A stretch of 63,281 nt of DNA, taken from NCBI GenBank assembly GCA_019637615.1, contig JAHBVJ010000040.1, positions 1 to 63,281 on the forward strand. Reading direction: 5' to 3'. Under the pieces are notes generated by a model, which made no database searches, was not told the DNA's origin, and saw only the letters and a list, made by a program, of their open reading frames with translations. Below, one piece after another: positions 36,508 through 45,321 of the stretch; the stretch's first letter is position 1; every line of letters starts with the position of its first letter. Both the position numbers and the translations under genes were made by a program. Source of the DNA: Anaerolineae bacterium (GTDB lineage: Bacteria > Chloroflexota > Anaerolineae > Aggregatilineales > UBA2796).

Positions 36508-38256
36508 ATGTATCGAAGACTCGCTTATCTCATGCTGACATTGTCAGCACTGCTCCTATTGGCGGTAGTTGGGCTGCCGATAGCAGGGGCACAAGGGGAC
36601 AACAAGGATGTCTATGGACGGTCGCTGCCAGAAAACGCCGCCCCCTATGCACAACAGACCTTCCAAGAATTGTGCGATTCCACGCGCAAAGAAGTCTCGC
36701 TGTCGTCCGTCGTGACGGTGTACGCGCGCATTTGCGGCGACACACACCTCTTCGACCAATTCGGTGACTCGCTGATCGTCCTCGATGAAAACATGAACTA
36801 TGTACCCGGCGCGGCTGAAAGCTGGGAACCCTCGGCAGATGGCCTCTCGTGGACGTTCCACCTGCGCGCCGGTCAGGTGTGGAGCGATGGCACGCCGCTG
36901 ACCGCCAATGACTATGTGGCCTCCTACCGCTTTATGGCTGATCCCAAGAATGCCTATGACTTTGTGTGGATGTGGCAGGGCATCATCAAGAATTGGTCAG
37001 AATCCGTCGCGGGCGAAGTTAAGCCCGAAGACATCGGTATGAAAGCTGTGGATGACCTGACCTTGGTAATCGAAACCAACGGCCCGCGTCCCTACCTACC
37101 CGGTACGGTATTGTTCTGGCCCCCACTGCAAGCCAAGGCGCTGGCGGAACACGGCCCCGGTTACGTGATCGACCCCGCTTTGAGTGTTTCTTCCGGCCCC
37201 TTCAAGTTGAAAGAACTGAAGGCTGGTGAGAAAGTCGTACTCGAAGCCAACCCCACCTATAAAGGCTACCGTCCGCCCTACTTGAAGGAATATACGGGTC
37301 TGTACGGCGACCAGCTCAATGGCAGCTTTCTCGCCTTCCAGAATGGTGATATCGATCTAGTCAATTACACACACCTGAGCGTGGCGGACTTTGAAGTCAT
37401 CAAGAACGATGCTATCTTGAGCAAAAACTATCGCTCTCACTTCGGTGACTTTCGCACCGACTACTTGTTGTTCGATACCTTTACCAAACCATTCAACGAT
37501 GTTAAAGTCCGACTGGCCTTTGCCAAGGCACTCGACCGTGAATCCATCGTCAAGAACGTGATCGGCACTCAGTTCGGTATTCCGGCCTACTCGTTCCTCG
37601 CCCCCGGCTTCCCCGCGTCGGATTCGACTGGCGATCTGAAGTCGATCCAAGCCTATGACTGTGACGCGGCGAAGGCGCTATTAGCGGAAGCTGGCTACCC
37701 CGATGGGAAAGACTTCCCGGCGCAAGAACTCAAACTGCGCGGCGAGAGTGATGCACGCAAGGCGTGGTTCGTTGCGGCGGCGGGTTCGATCAGTCAATGC
37801 CTGAACGTCACGATCACCGTCAACAACATGGAATTCAACGCCTACATGGATGGGCTGCGTGCGCGTCCCACCACCGTTACCTTCGGCGCGGTGAGCTACG
37901 GTATGGACTACCTCGATCCCTCCAATATGCTCGGCGTGTGGGTTTCGACGGGGCGTCATTCGTGGCGCAATGCCGAATTCGACAAGCTCGTTGAAGATGC
38001 TGGCACACTGGTTGGTGATCCTGACAAGCGCACCCAGATGTATAAGGATGCGGAAAAAATTCTAGTCTCCGATGTCGGCGGCGTCTTCCTCGTCCACCGC
38101 ATTCAGGGCGACTTGTACAAACCGTTTGTCGCTGGCGAGTGCTTCCGTCCTGATAAGCAGGGCGTTAGCGCTTGGCATTGGGGCAACGATTGGTGCATCG
38201 GCTCGTTCTACATCACCAACGAAGTCGCCAGCGCCAAAACGTATCGTTCCAACTAG
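36508..38256 (+). CDS. ABC transporter substrate-binding protein, family 5 (peptide/nickel type)
   Basis: A 582-residue extracytoplasmic binding protein. It has a signal peptide (LAYLMLTLSALLLLAVVGLP, cleavage near AGAQG) but no lipobox Cys. Family 5 stretches include AESWEPSADGLSWTFHLRAG followed by WSDGTPLTANDYVASYRF, and DVKVRLAFAKALDRESIV. AGGAGC precedes ATG 36508. Two permease genes follow, so it feeds an oligopeptide/dipeptide-type importer. The actual ligand cannot be read from sequence. A stem-loop after its stop probably sets higher expression of the binding protein than of the permeases. Confidence 0.94.
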   Translation: MYRRLAYLMLTLSALLLLAVVGLPIAGAQGDNKDVYGRSLPENAAPYAQQTFQELCDSTRKEVSLSSVVTVYARICGDTHLFDQFGDSLIVLDENMNYVPGAAESWEPSADGLSWTFHLRAGQVWSDGTPLTANDYVASYRFMADPKNAYDFVWMWQGIIKNWSESVAGEVKPEDIGMKAVDDLTLVIETNGPRPYLPGTVLFWPPLQAKALAEHGPGYVIDPALSVSSGPFKLKELKAGEKVVLEANPTYKGYRPPYLKEYTGLYGDQLNGSFLAFQNGDIDLVNYTHLSVADFEVIKNDAILSKNYRSHFGDFRTDYLLFDTFTKPFNDVKVRLAFAKALDRESIVKNVIGTQFGIPAYSFLAPGFPASDSTGDLKSIQAYDCDAAKALLAEAGYPDGKDFPAQELKLRGESDARKAWFVAAAGSISQCLNVTITVNNMEFNAYMDGLRARPTTVTFGAVSYGMDYLDPSNMLGVWVSTGRHSWRNAEFDKLVEDAGTLVGDPDKRTQMYKDAEKILVSDVGGVFLVHRIQGDLYKPFVAGECFRPDKQGVSAWHWGNDWCIGSFYITNEVASAKTYRSN

Positions 38257-38315
38257 TAATGACTGCCTACGGATAGGGTATTGATCTCTATCCCGACATT
38301 CATGATAGTATCTTG

Positions 38316-38348
38316 CTGCGCCATCGGGACTAACACCGGATGGCGCAG
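38316..38348 (+). terminator. Intercistronic stem-loop after the binding-protein gene
   Basis: CTGCGCCATC and GATGGCGCAG form a perfect 10-bp stem with a 13-base loop between the binding-protein and permease genes. There is no T-run. Such elements usually stabilise upstream mRNA or partially terminate. Confidence 0.6.
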
Positions 38349-38404
38349 TACATATTGGATAGGCGCGCCGTTGGACGCATATCTTCGCGAATGAAGGACA
38401 TTCT

Positions 38405-39376
38405 GTGACCGGTTATATTGTGCGCCGCATCATCGGACTGAGCTTTGTACTCCTCGTGGTGTCGGTCATTATTTTCTTTTTGATGAACGCCGTCCCCGGT
38501 GGGCCGTTTAGTCTCGGCGAACGTGGCTATTCGCCGGAAGCGCTTGCCAACTTACAACGCAAATATGGGCTAGATAAGCCCCTTTCCGAACGCTACCTGA
38601 ACTATCTATCCAGCGCCTTGCACCTAGATTTTGGTAATGCCTACGCCGTCGCAGGGAATCCGCCCGTTGTCGATGTGATCCTGCGTACGTGGCCTGTCAC
38701 GCTGCATGTCGGGCTATACACCATCATCTTGTCGTTTTCCATCGGGATCATGATGGGCATTTTAGCTGCTTATCGTCGCAACTCATGGGTCGATGTGGTT
38801 GTTACCTTCACCGCCACGCTCGGTATCACCATCCCCAATTTCATCATCGCGACTTTTCTCTTGCTGATTTTCGGCTTCCAGAATGGGTGGGGCGACCCAC
38901 GCAAATGGATCATTCCGCCACTATGGTCTGGTGGCCCTGCGCTGCTGTCGTGGGACTATTTTTTGCCCGTCATCACGTATTCCCTTGCGCCGTTGGCCCT
39001 CGTCGCCCGCTATACTCGTTCCAGCGTGGCAGATGCCTTGAACGCGGATTATGTTCGCACGGCGCGTGCCAAGGGCTTGAAGACGCCAATGATCACGTGG
39101 CGGCATGTATTACGCAATGCCATGATCCCGATGATCACCGTGCTGCTGCCTCAAATCCCTAACCTGTTGACGGGATCATTGTTCATCGAGGTGGTCTACG
39201 GCATTCCGGGCTTAGGCAAATTTTTCGTCACCAGCATCTTTAATCGCGATTATCCAATGATTATGGGGCTGGTGCTGCTGGTAGCGGCGTTCTGGGGGCT
39301 GACGTATCTAGTGACCGACGTCCTTTACACACTCATTGATCCGCGTGTCCGCATCGGGGGCAGCAAGGCAAGCTAA
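38405..39376 (+). CDS. ABC transporter permease, DppB type
   Basis: A 323-residue inner-membrane permease starting at GTG 38405 with GAAGGA upstream. Typical features are MTGYIVRRIIGLSFVLLVVS at the start, MNAVPGGPF, a cytoplasmic EAA-type loop (NADYVRTARAKGL, then HVLRNAMIPMITVL), and FIEVVYGIPGLGKFF near the end. Six transmembrane helices are expected. It pairs with the DppC-type permease, whose start lies one base after its stop. Confidence 0.95.
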   Translation: MTGYIVRRIIGLSFVLLVVSVIIFFLMNAVPGGPFSLGERGYSPEALANLQRKYGLDKPLSERYLNYLSSALHLDFGNAYAVAGNPPVVDVILRTWPVTLHVGLYTIILSFSIGIMMGILAAYRRNSWVDVVVTFTATLGITIPNFIIATFLLLIFGFQNGWGDPRKWIIPPLWSGGPALLSWDYFLPVITYSLAPLALVARYTRSSVADALNADYVRTARAKGLKTPMITWRHVLRNAMIPMITVLLPQIPNLLTGSLFIEVVYGIPGLGKFFVTSIFNRDYPMIMGLVLLVAAFWGLTYLVTDVLYTLIDPRVRIGGSKAS

Positions 39377-39377
39377 T

Positions 39378-40301
39378 ATGGCAGACAAAGTTGTCCACAA
39401 TCCCGCAACGCCGCCCCCCACACTGACGCTCACCGAAAAGTTCGAGATTCGTTCGCCGTTGACTGATGCCATCCGACGCTTCCGCCGCAATCGACTCGCG
39501 CTGATCGGGTTGGCGATCATGGCGGGCTTGCTGTTTCTGGCCGTCTTCGCGGATCTGATCACGCCCTATCCCTATGATCGCGTTTTTCTCAATCTGCCCG
39601 CCAGCACACTCCCTTTCGTCAATCCCGATCACATCTTGGGCTTGGATAACGCCAGCCGCGACTACCTTGCCCGCCTGATCTACGGCGCGCGCACCTCCAT
39701 GCTAGTTGGCCTCTCAGTCCCGCTGATCGCTTTTGCTATCGGGGTTCCGTTGGGTGCCTTGTCGGGCTATCTGGGCGGCAAGGTAGATTTCGTCATTCAA
39801 CGTGTGATCGAAGTGGTGACTGCCATTCCGCCGCTCCTGTTTGCACTGTTCCTCCTCAGTGTGCTAGGCAGCGGTGTTGGCAATGTGATCTTCGTTTTGG
39901 CGATCACCAGTTGGATCGAAGCCGCACGTCTGACGCGAGCACAATTCCTGACCTTCCGCGAGAAAGAATTCGTGACCTCGGCGCGCGCTATCGGGGCTAC
40001 GGACTGGCAGATTATCACCTCCCATATCTTGCCCAATGCGCTCTCACCGTTGTTAATTTCGTTTACCTTTGCTGTGCCGCTGGCGATCTTTTCTGAGGCG
40101 GGTCTTAGCTTCCTCGGCATCGGCATTACGGAACCAACCGCCAGTTGGGGTAAAATGATTGGTTCAGGTATCGGCAACACCGTCCGTGTGTATTATCATC
40201 TGGCTTTGTTTCCCACACTGCTGGTGATGCTCACGATGCTCAGTTTTTCGTTCGTGGGCGACGGGCTGCAAGAGGCGCTAGATCCCCACCGTTCGCAGTA
40301 A
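39378..40301 (+). CDS. ABC transporter permease, DppC type
   Basis: A 307-residue permease. ATG 39378 is one base after the DppB-type stop; a longer in-frame start at 39336 would overlap the upstream gene and is rejected. It has an N-terminal cytoplasmic tail, then RNRLALIGLAIMAGLLFLAV, the ASRDYLARLIYGARTSMLVG segment, an EAA-type loop (REKEFVTSARAIGATDW), and FLGIGITEPTASWGKMI, all DppC hallmarks. No ATP-binding subunits follow; instead comes a cytochrome c gene, so the ATPases must be encoded elsewhere. Confidence 0.95.
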   Translation: MADKVVHNPATPPPTLTLTEKFEIRSPLTDAIRRFRRNRLALIGLAIMAGLLFLAVFADLITPYPYDRVFLNLPASTLPFVNPDHILGLDNASRDYLARLIYGARTSMLVGLSVPLIAFAIGVPLGALSGYLGGKVDFVIQRVIEVVTAIPPLLFALFLLSVLGSGVGNVIFVLAITSWIEAARLTRAQFLTFREKEFVTSARAIGATDWQIITSHILPNALSPLLISFTFAVPLAIFSEAGLSFLGIGITEPTASWGKMIGSGIGNTVRVYYHLALFPTLLVMLTMLSFSFVGDGLQEALDPHRSQ

Positions 40302-40322
40302 TTTCCACCCAAGGGGCAGGAC

Positions 40323-40775
40323 ATGAGACTCAATCATTCTTCCATCAAATTACTCAGTGCCGCCGTCGTCTTGGCTATCCTGTTAGCGGGCTGCGGTGGT
40401 GCGGCAAGTACCCCGGCAGTGCCAACATCTACGCCCATCCCCACCTATCGGTTTGACACTCCAACCGTGCCGCCGCCAGTGGCGACAGCCGCCGCCACTA
40501 TGACGACAGCAGACCAAAGTGCCTTAGACCCTGCGTTGGTCGCGACGGGCAAAGGACGTTATGAAGCGCTCGCGTGCGGGGAATGTCACGGGCCAAACGG
40601 GGAAGGCACGGATAAAGGCTCGGCTATGTCCGCCAGCAAACAAACCGAAGATGAGTTCATCAGCTTCATGCGCTCCGGTGGCACTGTTGGCGTATCGCAT
40701 CAATATTCAACCAACCGACTGAGCGAAAACGGCGGACGGGCGCTATATCAGTATTTGCTCTCGCTGCGGAAGTGA
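40323..40775 (+). CDS. Cytochrome c lipoprotein
   Basis: A 150-residue lipoprotein: lipobox LLAGC with acylated Cys24, a Thr/Pro linker to about residue 70, and a single c-type haem site Cys85-x-x-Cys88-His89 (CGECHG). The axial Met is not certain; MSASK shortly after is a candidate. It starts 21 bases after the DppC-type stop with AAGGGG upstream, so it may be co-transcribed with the importer. It would sit on the outer face of the cytoplasmic membrane and carry electrons; its partner is unknown. Confidence 0.9.
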   Translation: MRLNHSSIKLLSAAVVLAILLAGCGGAASTPAVPTSTPIPTYRFDTPTVPPPVATAAATMTTADQSALDPALVATGKGRYEALACGECHGPNGEGTDKGSAMSASKQTEDEFISFMRSGGTVGVSHQYSTNRLSENGGRALYQYLLSLRK

Positions 40776-40777
40776 CC

Positions 40778-41311
40778 ATGTCCAAGCGTCAACCGCAGAC
40801 CAGCCATCCCGATGCTGATAAACGATTTTTTTACGTCAGCGTTGGCGTGTTCGTGGTGGTCAGCCTCTTCGCCCTGTACGTGGTCATCAGCCGGAATGCC
40901 AACACGACGACAGCCACCCTAGCGAGTACCCCGCTGGCGACCGTCCCTTCTGGTCTCACGGCGACTCTGACTCAAGTCCCCGCGCCGGTGCCGATTGCTG
41001 GCGAGTTCGCAGATCAGGTGCGCAAGGTGGGGCAGATGGTCGCCGCTTGTCCAGATTACACCGATGCGCGCCGCACCCAGATGAACCTGCACATCAGTTG
41101 GCTGTTAGCGCCGGATACTATCCCGCAGTATATGAAACTGCCGCTCGGCAATAACCCTACTGGACGCCTGATCGAAGGCATGGCGACGTTCACCTCGGCG
41201 GAGTGGGGATTGCGCTCGAAAGACCCCACCTCGTGCCTATTGCCCATCGGCAAGCAGTTGAATCTGCTGCTAGTCGCTACAGGGCAAGCGGCCTTCTCGG
41301 AATTCCAGTAA
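40778..41311 (+). CDS. Hypothetical membrane-anchored protein
   Basis: A 177-residue protein with one N-terminal transmembrane helix (FFYVSVGVFVVVSLFALYVV), a Thr/Ala/Pro stalk, and an extracytoplasmic domain of about 110 residues with two Cys (VAACPDYTD and TSCLLPIG) that might pair. The ATG at 40778 lies 2 bases after the cytochrome stop; a GTG at 40772 would overlap it. Context suggests a partner of the cytochrome. The family is not recognised. Confidence 0.8.
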   Translation: MSKRQPQTSHPDADKRFFYVSVGVFVVVSLFALYVVISRNANTTTATLASTPLATVPSGLTATLTQVPAPVPIAGEFADQVRKVGQMVAACPDYTDARRTQMNLHISWLLAPDTIPQYMKLPLGNNPTGRLIEGMATFTSAEWGLRSKDPTSCLLPIGKQLNLLLVATGQAAFSEFQ

Positions 41312-41376
41312 GGATCGGAAACGCGGAATCGTCTCTCCTTTTGTGATTTGTTGATCGCCAATAGAAGGATTTCATA

Positions 41377-41787
41377 ATGGCAGTGTCTATTCCTGCTGAC
41401 TTCAAAGATTTGCTTGATCGCCCGATTGTGGTGACGTTGGTGACGGTGATGCCCGATGGGCAGCCGCAAGCGACGCCGGTTTGGGTCGATTACGACGGGA
41501 CTCACGTGCGCATCAACACCGCGCGTGGACGGCAAAAAGACAAGAATATGAAAGTCGGTGCGAAAGTGACCGTCCTCTCCATTGATCCCGACCATACCAA
41601 TCGTTGGCTGGAGATTCGCGGCACCATCGTGGAAGAAACCGAAGTCGGCGCGCTGGAACACATCAATTCGCTCAGCCTCAAGTACCGCAACGAGCCGGAT
41701 TACTTCAAGCGCAACGAGGCCATGCGCGGCAAGCAGCAGCGCGTCACCTACAAGATCGAGCCGACCCACGTCAACACGGATAAATAA
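41377..41787 (+). CDS. PPOX-class F420-dependent oxidoreductase
   Basis: A 136-residue split-barrel flavin/F420-binding protein (TIGR03618 type): VVTLVTVMPDGQPQATPVWV, RINTARGRQKDKNM, and a C-terminal QQRVTYKIEPTHVN. AGAAGGA precedes ATG 41377. Members use reduced F420 or flavin to reduce small molecules; the substrate is unknown. F420 use fits the suggested phylum but cofactor genes are not in the window. Confidence 0.92.
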   Translation: MAVSIPADFKDLLDRPIVVTLVTVMPDGQPQATPVWVDYDGTHVRINTARGRQKDKNMKVGAKVTVLSIDPDHTNRWLEIRGTIVEETEVGALEHINSLSLKYRNEPDYFKRNEAMRGKQQRVTYKIEPTHVNTDK

Positions 41788-41810
41788 CGCACCCAATGCA
41801 GTAATCAACC

Positions 41811-41840
41811 GGGAGTAGTGCATTCGAACGCACTACTCCC
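41811..41840 (+). terminator. Perfect 11-bp stem-loop after the PPOX gene
   Basis: GGGAGTAGTGC and GCACTACTCCC with an 8-base loop, 23 bases after the stop. There is no T-run, but the strength and position fit a terminator. Confidence 0.65.
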
Positions 41841-41910
41841 AGCTGATCTTGAAAATTCACTCTGGCAAGCCTGACTTCAGTATGCTATCATTATCAGGCA
41901 AATTGCACAT

Positions 41911-41987
41911 GGTGACTGTAGTCGAGGGGCTAAGACGTCTGACTGTGGATCAGAAGATCGAGGGTTCGAGACCCTCCAGTCACCCCA
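41911..41987 (+). tRNA. trnH: tRNA-His (GTG anticodon)
   Basis: A full cloverleaf can be drawn: extra G-1, acceptor GTGACTG/CAGTCAC, D arm, anticodon arm TCTGA-CTGTGGA-TCAGA with GTG, T arm GAGGG-TTCGAGA-CCCTC, discriminator C and an encoded CCA. The extra 5' G opposite C73 is the tRNA-His identity element. Confidence 0.96.
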
Positions 41988-41990
41988 CTG

Positions 41991-42023
41991 AAAACGCTGA
42001 CACTAACCTGTCGGCGTTTTTGT
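41991..42023 (+). terminator. Terminator of tRNA-His
   Basis: AAAACGCTGACA pairs with TGTCGGCGTTTT (one G-U) around a 6-base loop and runs into T-rich sequence, 3 bases after the CCA end. Confidence 0.85.
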
Positions 42024-42029
42024 TTGAGT

Positions 42030-43562
42030 TCAAAGCAGCGTCCGAGATCGGTACTGCACCGCTTCGGCAACGTGCTCCGCGCGGATGATTTCGCTGGTGG
42101 CGAGGTCAGCGATCGTCCGGCTGACTTTTAGTACGCGATGGTACGCCCGCGCGCTCAATTGCAGCTTGCGCATGGCGGCTTTCAACAAGGTGCTCGCCGC
42201 ATCGTCCATCTTGCAAAACTGGTCGATTTCGCCCGCTCCCAGATCGCTATTCGTCAATACCCCGCCCGATAACGCTTTGTAGCGCTGTCGCTGCACATTG
42301 CGCGCCGCTTCGACCCGTGCCTGAATCGCCGCCGAAGGCTCCCCGCGCCGCTCATCAGTCAATTTGTCGTAATCGACGCGCTGCACGTCGAGTTGAATAT
42401 CAAACCGATCCAGCATCGGGCCGCTGATGCGCTGCTGATATTTGCGTACTTGCTGTTCGGTGCAAGTGCAAGCGCGCAGCGAATCCCCGCGATATCCGCA
42501 GGGACATGGATTCGTGCTCACCACGAGGATGATGTTGGCGGGAAACGTGACCGATCCGCGCACGCGGCTGATGGTGACGACTTTGTCTTCCAGCGGTTGC
42601 CGCAGGACTTCGAGGTTATGCCCCATTTCCAAGACCTCATCGAGGTAAAGCACGCCACGATGCGACATTGTGATTTCACCGGGGCGTGGGATGCTGCCGC
42701 CACCGATCAAGCCTGCTTCGCTGATGGTGTGGTGCGGAGCACGGAACGGCCTTCGCTGCGCCAGCGTTTTGCCCTGTGGCAGCTTATCCGCGACGGAATA
42801 GATGCGTGTGATCTCCAAGGCTTCTTCGGGGGTCAGCTTGGGCAAAATCCCCGGCAGCGCACGGGCAATCAGCGTCTTGCCCGATCCCGGCGGCCCCGAT
42901 AGCAGTGCGTGATGTCCGCCCGCCGCCACGATCTCCATCGCCCGCTTAACGTACTCCTGACCTTTGATATGAGAAAAATCCACGATCCGCTCGGTGGTAT
43001 TTTCCGGCGTGAATGTTAACTGCGTGCGATCTAGCGGCGGAATCACGTTGAGCTTGAAAACATGCTCCACCAGATGCCCCAAAGACGGCACGGGGATCAC
43101 ATCGATGCCATCGACGAGCGCGGCTTCATGGGCGTCGCATTCTGGCACGTACAATGTCGTGTAACCTAATTCTCTGGTCAAATAGGCGAACGACAGCACA
43201 CCACGAACATGCCGCAGACTGCCGTCGAGGGAAAGCTCCCCGACAAAAATGGTGTTTTCGAGCGACTCAAGCGGGATTTGCTCGGTCGCCGCCAACACGC
43301 CCATCGCGATAGGCAAATCGTAAGCGGGGCCTTCTTTGCGCATGTCGGCGGGACTCAGGTTGACTAAATACCGTTTCATCGGGAAATCAAGGCGGGAGTT
43401 GTGTACGGCGCTCCTGACGCGCTCACGGCTTTCCTGCACGGCGGTGTCTGGCAGCCCGACAATCGTGAAGCCCGTCATTCCACGCGGGTTGTAATCGACC
43501 TCAACCTTAATCTCGACGGCATCAAGGCCAATGAGTGCGCCTGATCGAACGGTTGCCAGCAT
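42030..43562 (-). CDS. comM: YifB/ComM-like Mg-chelatase-family ATPase
   Basis: A 510-residue AAA+ protein. The N-terminal domain (LDAVEIKVEVDYNPRGMTGF, VGLPDTAVQESRERVR) is the ChlI/ComM-type, followed by the ATPase with Walker A GPPGSGKTLIARALPG, Walker B GVLYLDEV and sensor VVSTNPCPCGYRGD, and the C-terminal Mg-chelatase helical domain (AYHRVLKVSRTIADL). ComM of Proteobacteria is a helicase promoting branch migration in natural transformation; here the role is inferred by family only. It is monocistronic and convergent with tRNA-His. Confidence 0.95.
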   Translation of the reverse strand: MLATVRSGALIGLDAVEIKVEVDYNPRGMTGFTIVGLPDTAVQESRERVRSAVHNSRLDFPMKRYLVNLSPADMRKEGPAYDLPIAMGVLAATEQIPLESLENTIFVGELSLDGSLRHVRGVLSFAYLTRELGYTTLYVPECDAHEAALVDGIDVIPVPSLGHLVEHVFKLNVIPPLDRTQLTFTPENTTERIVDFSHIKGQEYVKRAMEIVAAGGHHALLSGPPGSGKTLIARALPGILPKLTPEEALEITRIYSVADKLPQGKTLAQRRPFRAPHHTISEAGLIGGGSIPRPGEITMSHRGVLYLDEVLEMGHNLEVLRQPLEDKVVTISRVRGSVTFPANIILVVSTNPCPCGYRGDSLRACTCTEQQVRKYQQRISGPMLDRFDIQLDVQRVDYDKLTDERRGEPSAAIQARVEAARNVQRQRYKALSGGVLTNSDLGAGEIDQFCKMDDAASTLLKAAMRKLQLSARAYHRVLKVSRTIADLATSEIIRAEHVAEAVQYRSRTLL

Positions 43563-43710
43563 AAAAAATCCTCAGCCATCCCTTGCTGCATAAACACAGC
43601 GGTTTCAGTCCAAGGATTATACTTTGGCCTTACCCTTGGGGAAACGTTACAACCTCATATCGACACGACACGTTACCACTCGGTTCATACCATGCTGAAT
43701 TGAGCTACCA

Positions 43711-44655
43711 TCAGCTCGCACAGAACTGCTGATACGAAGCCGTATCGCCCGCTGCCGTGAACGTGTCACAAGCCAATTTCTTTGTGTCGAGGAAGTTATA
43801 GTACCCACGCGTCAGCATCAGCCGATACACGGTCACGGCTTGCGCAAAATTCTGCGAGGCGGCGTATCCCTTGGCGCTGATATACAGGTTCGCGGCGTCC
43901 TTGGTAACGGGCCATTTTTGCGTATTCGGATCGCTACTCAGGTCGCGGATTTGCTCGGCATACGACACCACGTTGACAAGTTCACCGAGGCGTCCCTCAT
44001 ATTCGTACTTCTGCGCCAGCGTCAGGTACACATTGACGAGCTTATCTTCTATCTCTTGACGATGGAATGTGATGTCTAGCCCGCGTAACGCTTCCAATGT
44101 CTTCCGCGCAGCTTCGTTGTCACCTTGGTTGATCTGCGCATCAGCGCGCGCCAATAACTGGTCTGGCGTGATGACCGAAGGCGTCGGCGTCGCGGCGGCA
44201 GTAGTGGGGATCGGCGTTTCGGTCGGCTGTGCGCTTGGCGTAAAGGTGGGTGTCGCGCTCATGGCAGCCTGTGCCGTGCTGATGCAATTGCGTATCCCCG
44301 GATATTCCGGCCTGATCTCGATCAGATATTTGCAGCGCGCATCCGCCAATTCGTAGTTTTCGGTACCGAGGTCTTGCCATGCGAGGGTGGCTTGCCCATC
44401 CAGCGTGCCGAACAACGCCACTGCGTTCTGTGTCCGGCGGATGATGCCGCCATCCCGATAGCCAGCATACGCCGCTAACGCCACCATCGACACGAAAATG
44501 CCGATCAGCATCAGCGCGACTACCAGCAGCAAGAGCGGATTCGCACACCCGCGTCGTTCCTCCTCCGGCATCGGAATCGGGCGTCGGGGTTGGGTATCGT
44601 CCGCTTGAATTGGGGGTTCAGCATTTACGTTTAAGGTCACAGTCCATCCATCCAC
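43711..44655 (-). CDS. Membrane-anchored TPR-like protein
   Basis: About 314 residues. The start is uncertain: only GTG codons are available (44655 or 44640) and neither has a strong ribosome site. A transmembrane helix (NPLLLLVVALMLIGIFVSMV) near residues 39-65 is followed by a helical region, a Thr/Pro linker (about 132-165) and a C-terminal TPR-like part (DQLLARADAQINQGDNEAAR, AQAVTVYRLMLTRGYYNFLD). The N-terminal 38 residues are Pro-rich and cytoplasmic. It probably acts as a scaffold on the outer membrane face; no partner is evident. Confidence 0.82.
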   Translation of the reverse strand: MDGWTVTLNVNAEPPIQADDTQPRRPIPMPEEERRGCANPLLLLVVALMLIGIFVSMVALAAYAGYRDGGIIRRTQNAVALFGTLDGQATLAWQDLGTENYELADARCKYLIEIRPEYPGIRNCISTAQAAMSATPTFTPSAQPTETPIPTTAAATPTPSVITPDQLLARADAQINQGDNEAARKTLEALRGLDITFHRQEIEDKLVNVYLTLAQKYEYEGRLGELVNVVSYAEQIRDLSSDPNTQKWPVTKDAANLYISAKGYAASQNFAQAVTVYRLMLTRGYYNFLDTKKLACDTFTAAGDTASYQQFCAS

Positions 44656-44733
44656 ACAGCAACGTGAAAAGGATAGTATAACGCAGTGATTTCCTGCTCA
44701 AAGTGGCGTAGGTTGATGGTCGGCTAACCGCGC

Positions 44734-44739
44734 TATAAT
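44734..44739 (+). promoter_or_regulatory. -10 element of the SHOCT gene
   Basis: TATAAT lies 21 bases before ATG 44761, with TTGATG at 44713-44718 as a possible -35 at a short 15-base spacing. Confidence 0.45.
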
Positions 44740-44760
44740 CTGCCGTCTAGGAGACGTGCC

Positions 44761-45138
44761 ATGAATCTCATCAACAACCCGATCGCCCGCAAACTGATCC
44801 TCGCCGCCGCTGGCATCCTATTGGCCTATGCGGGTTACAGTCTGCTCAACACCATTAATGCTTCCGCCTCCGATAACATTTTGACCTCGGCGGGGCGGCT
44901 GTTCAGCATCGGCTTGATCATTTACGGCGTCTTAATCACGCTCGGTTACGCCTACAGCCTGATTTCCGGCAGATCGCGTCCCAGTTTCAGCCGTGTGCCA
45001 TTCGTGCCGTCCACCAACGATCCCGGCATCTCCAAAGATGACCGCATCAAGGCGCTTGACGACCTGCGCCAACAAAAGCTGCTGACCGATGCGCAGTACG
45101 AGCAGAAAAAAGCCGATATTCTCAACAAAAAGTGGTAA
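44761..45138 (+). CDS. Small membrane protein with SHOCT domain
   Basis: A 125-residue protein with two transmembrane segments (KLILAAAGILLAYAGYSLL and LFSIGLIIYGVLITLGYAYS) and a C-terminal SHOCT motif (DDRIKALDDLRQQKLLTDAQ, then YEQKKADIL). SHOCT helices are short oligomerisation or tethering modules in many membrane proteins. TAGGAG precedes ATG 44761. The function is unknown. Confidence 0.9.
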   Translation: MNLINNPIARKLILAAAGILLAYAGYSLLNTINASASDNILTSAGRLFSIGLIIYGVLITLGYAYSLISGRSRPSFSRVPFVPSTNDPGISKDDRIKALDDLRQQKLLTDAQYEQKKADILNKKW

Positions 45139-45156
45139 TCAATCCCCATTCTGCTA

Positions 45157-45180
45157 ATGTCTTTACTAAGGGAAAGACAT
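45157..45180 (+). terminator. Stem-loop after the SHOCT gene
   Basis: ATGTCTTT and AAAGACAT form an 8-bp stem with an 8-base loop, 18 bases after the stop; no T-run follows. Confidence 0.4.
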
Positions 45181-45321
45181 CATCCTTAAGTAGCATTTCT
45201 GTCTCTCAGCCTACTGATGCCCTACGTCCCTGACGACTGGACGGCGTCATTCGCGCGTGTTCATGCTTGCTTCCATAATAAGCGCCATACCTGCATCGGC
45301 TATGCAACCCGGACGGTGTAT

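Noticed and set aside
41849..42088. 79-codon frame overlapping tRNA-His
   Set aside because: Runs through the tRNA and its terminator.
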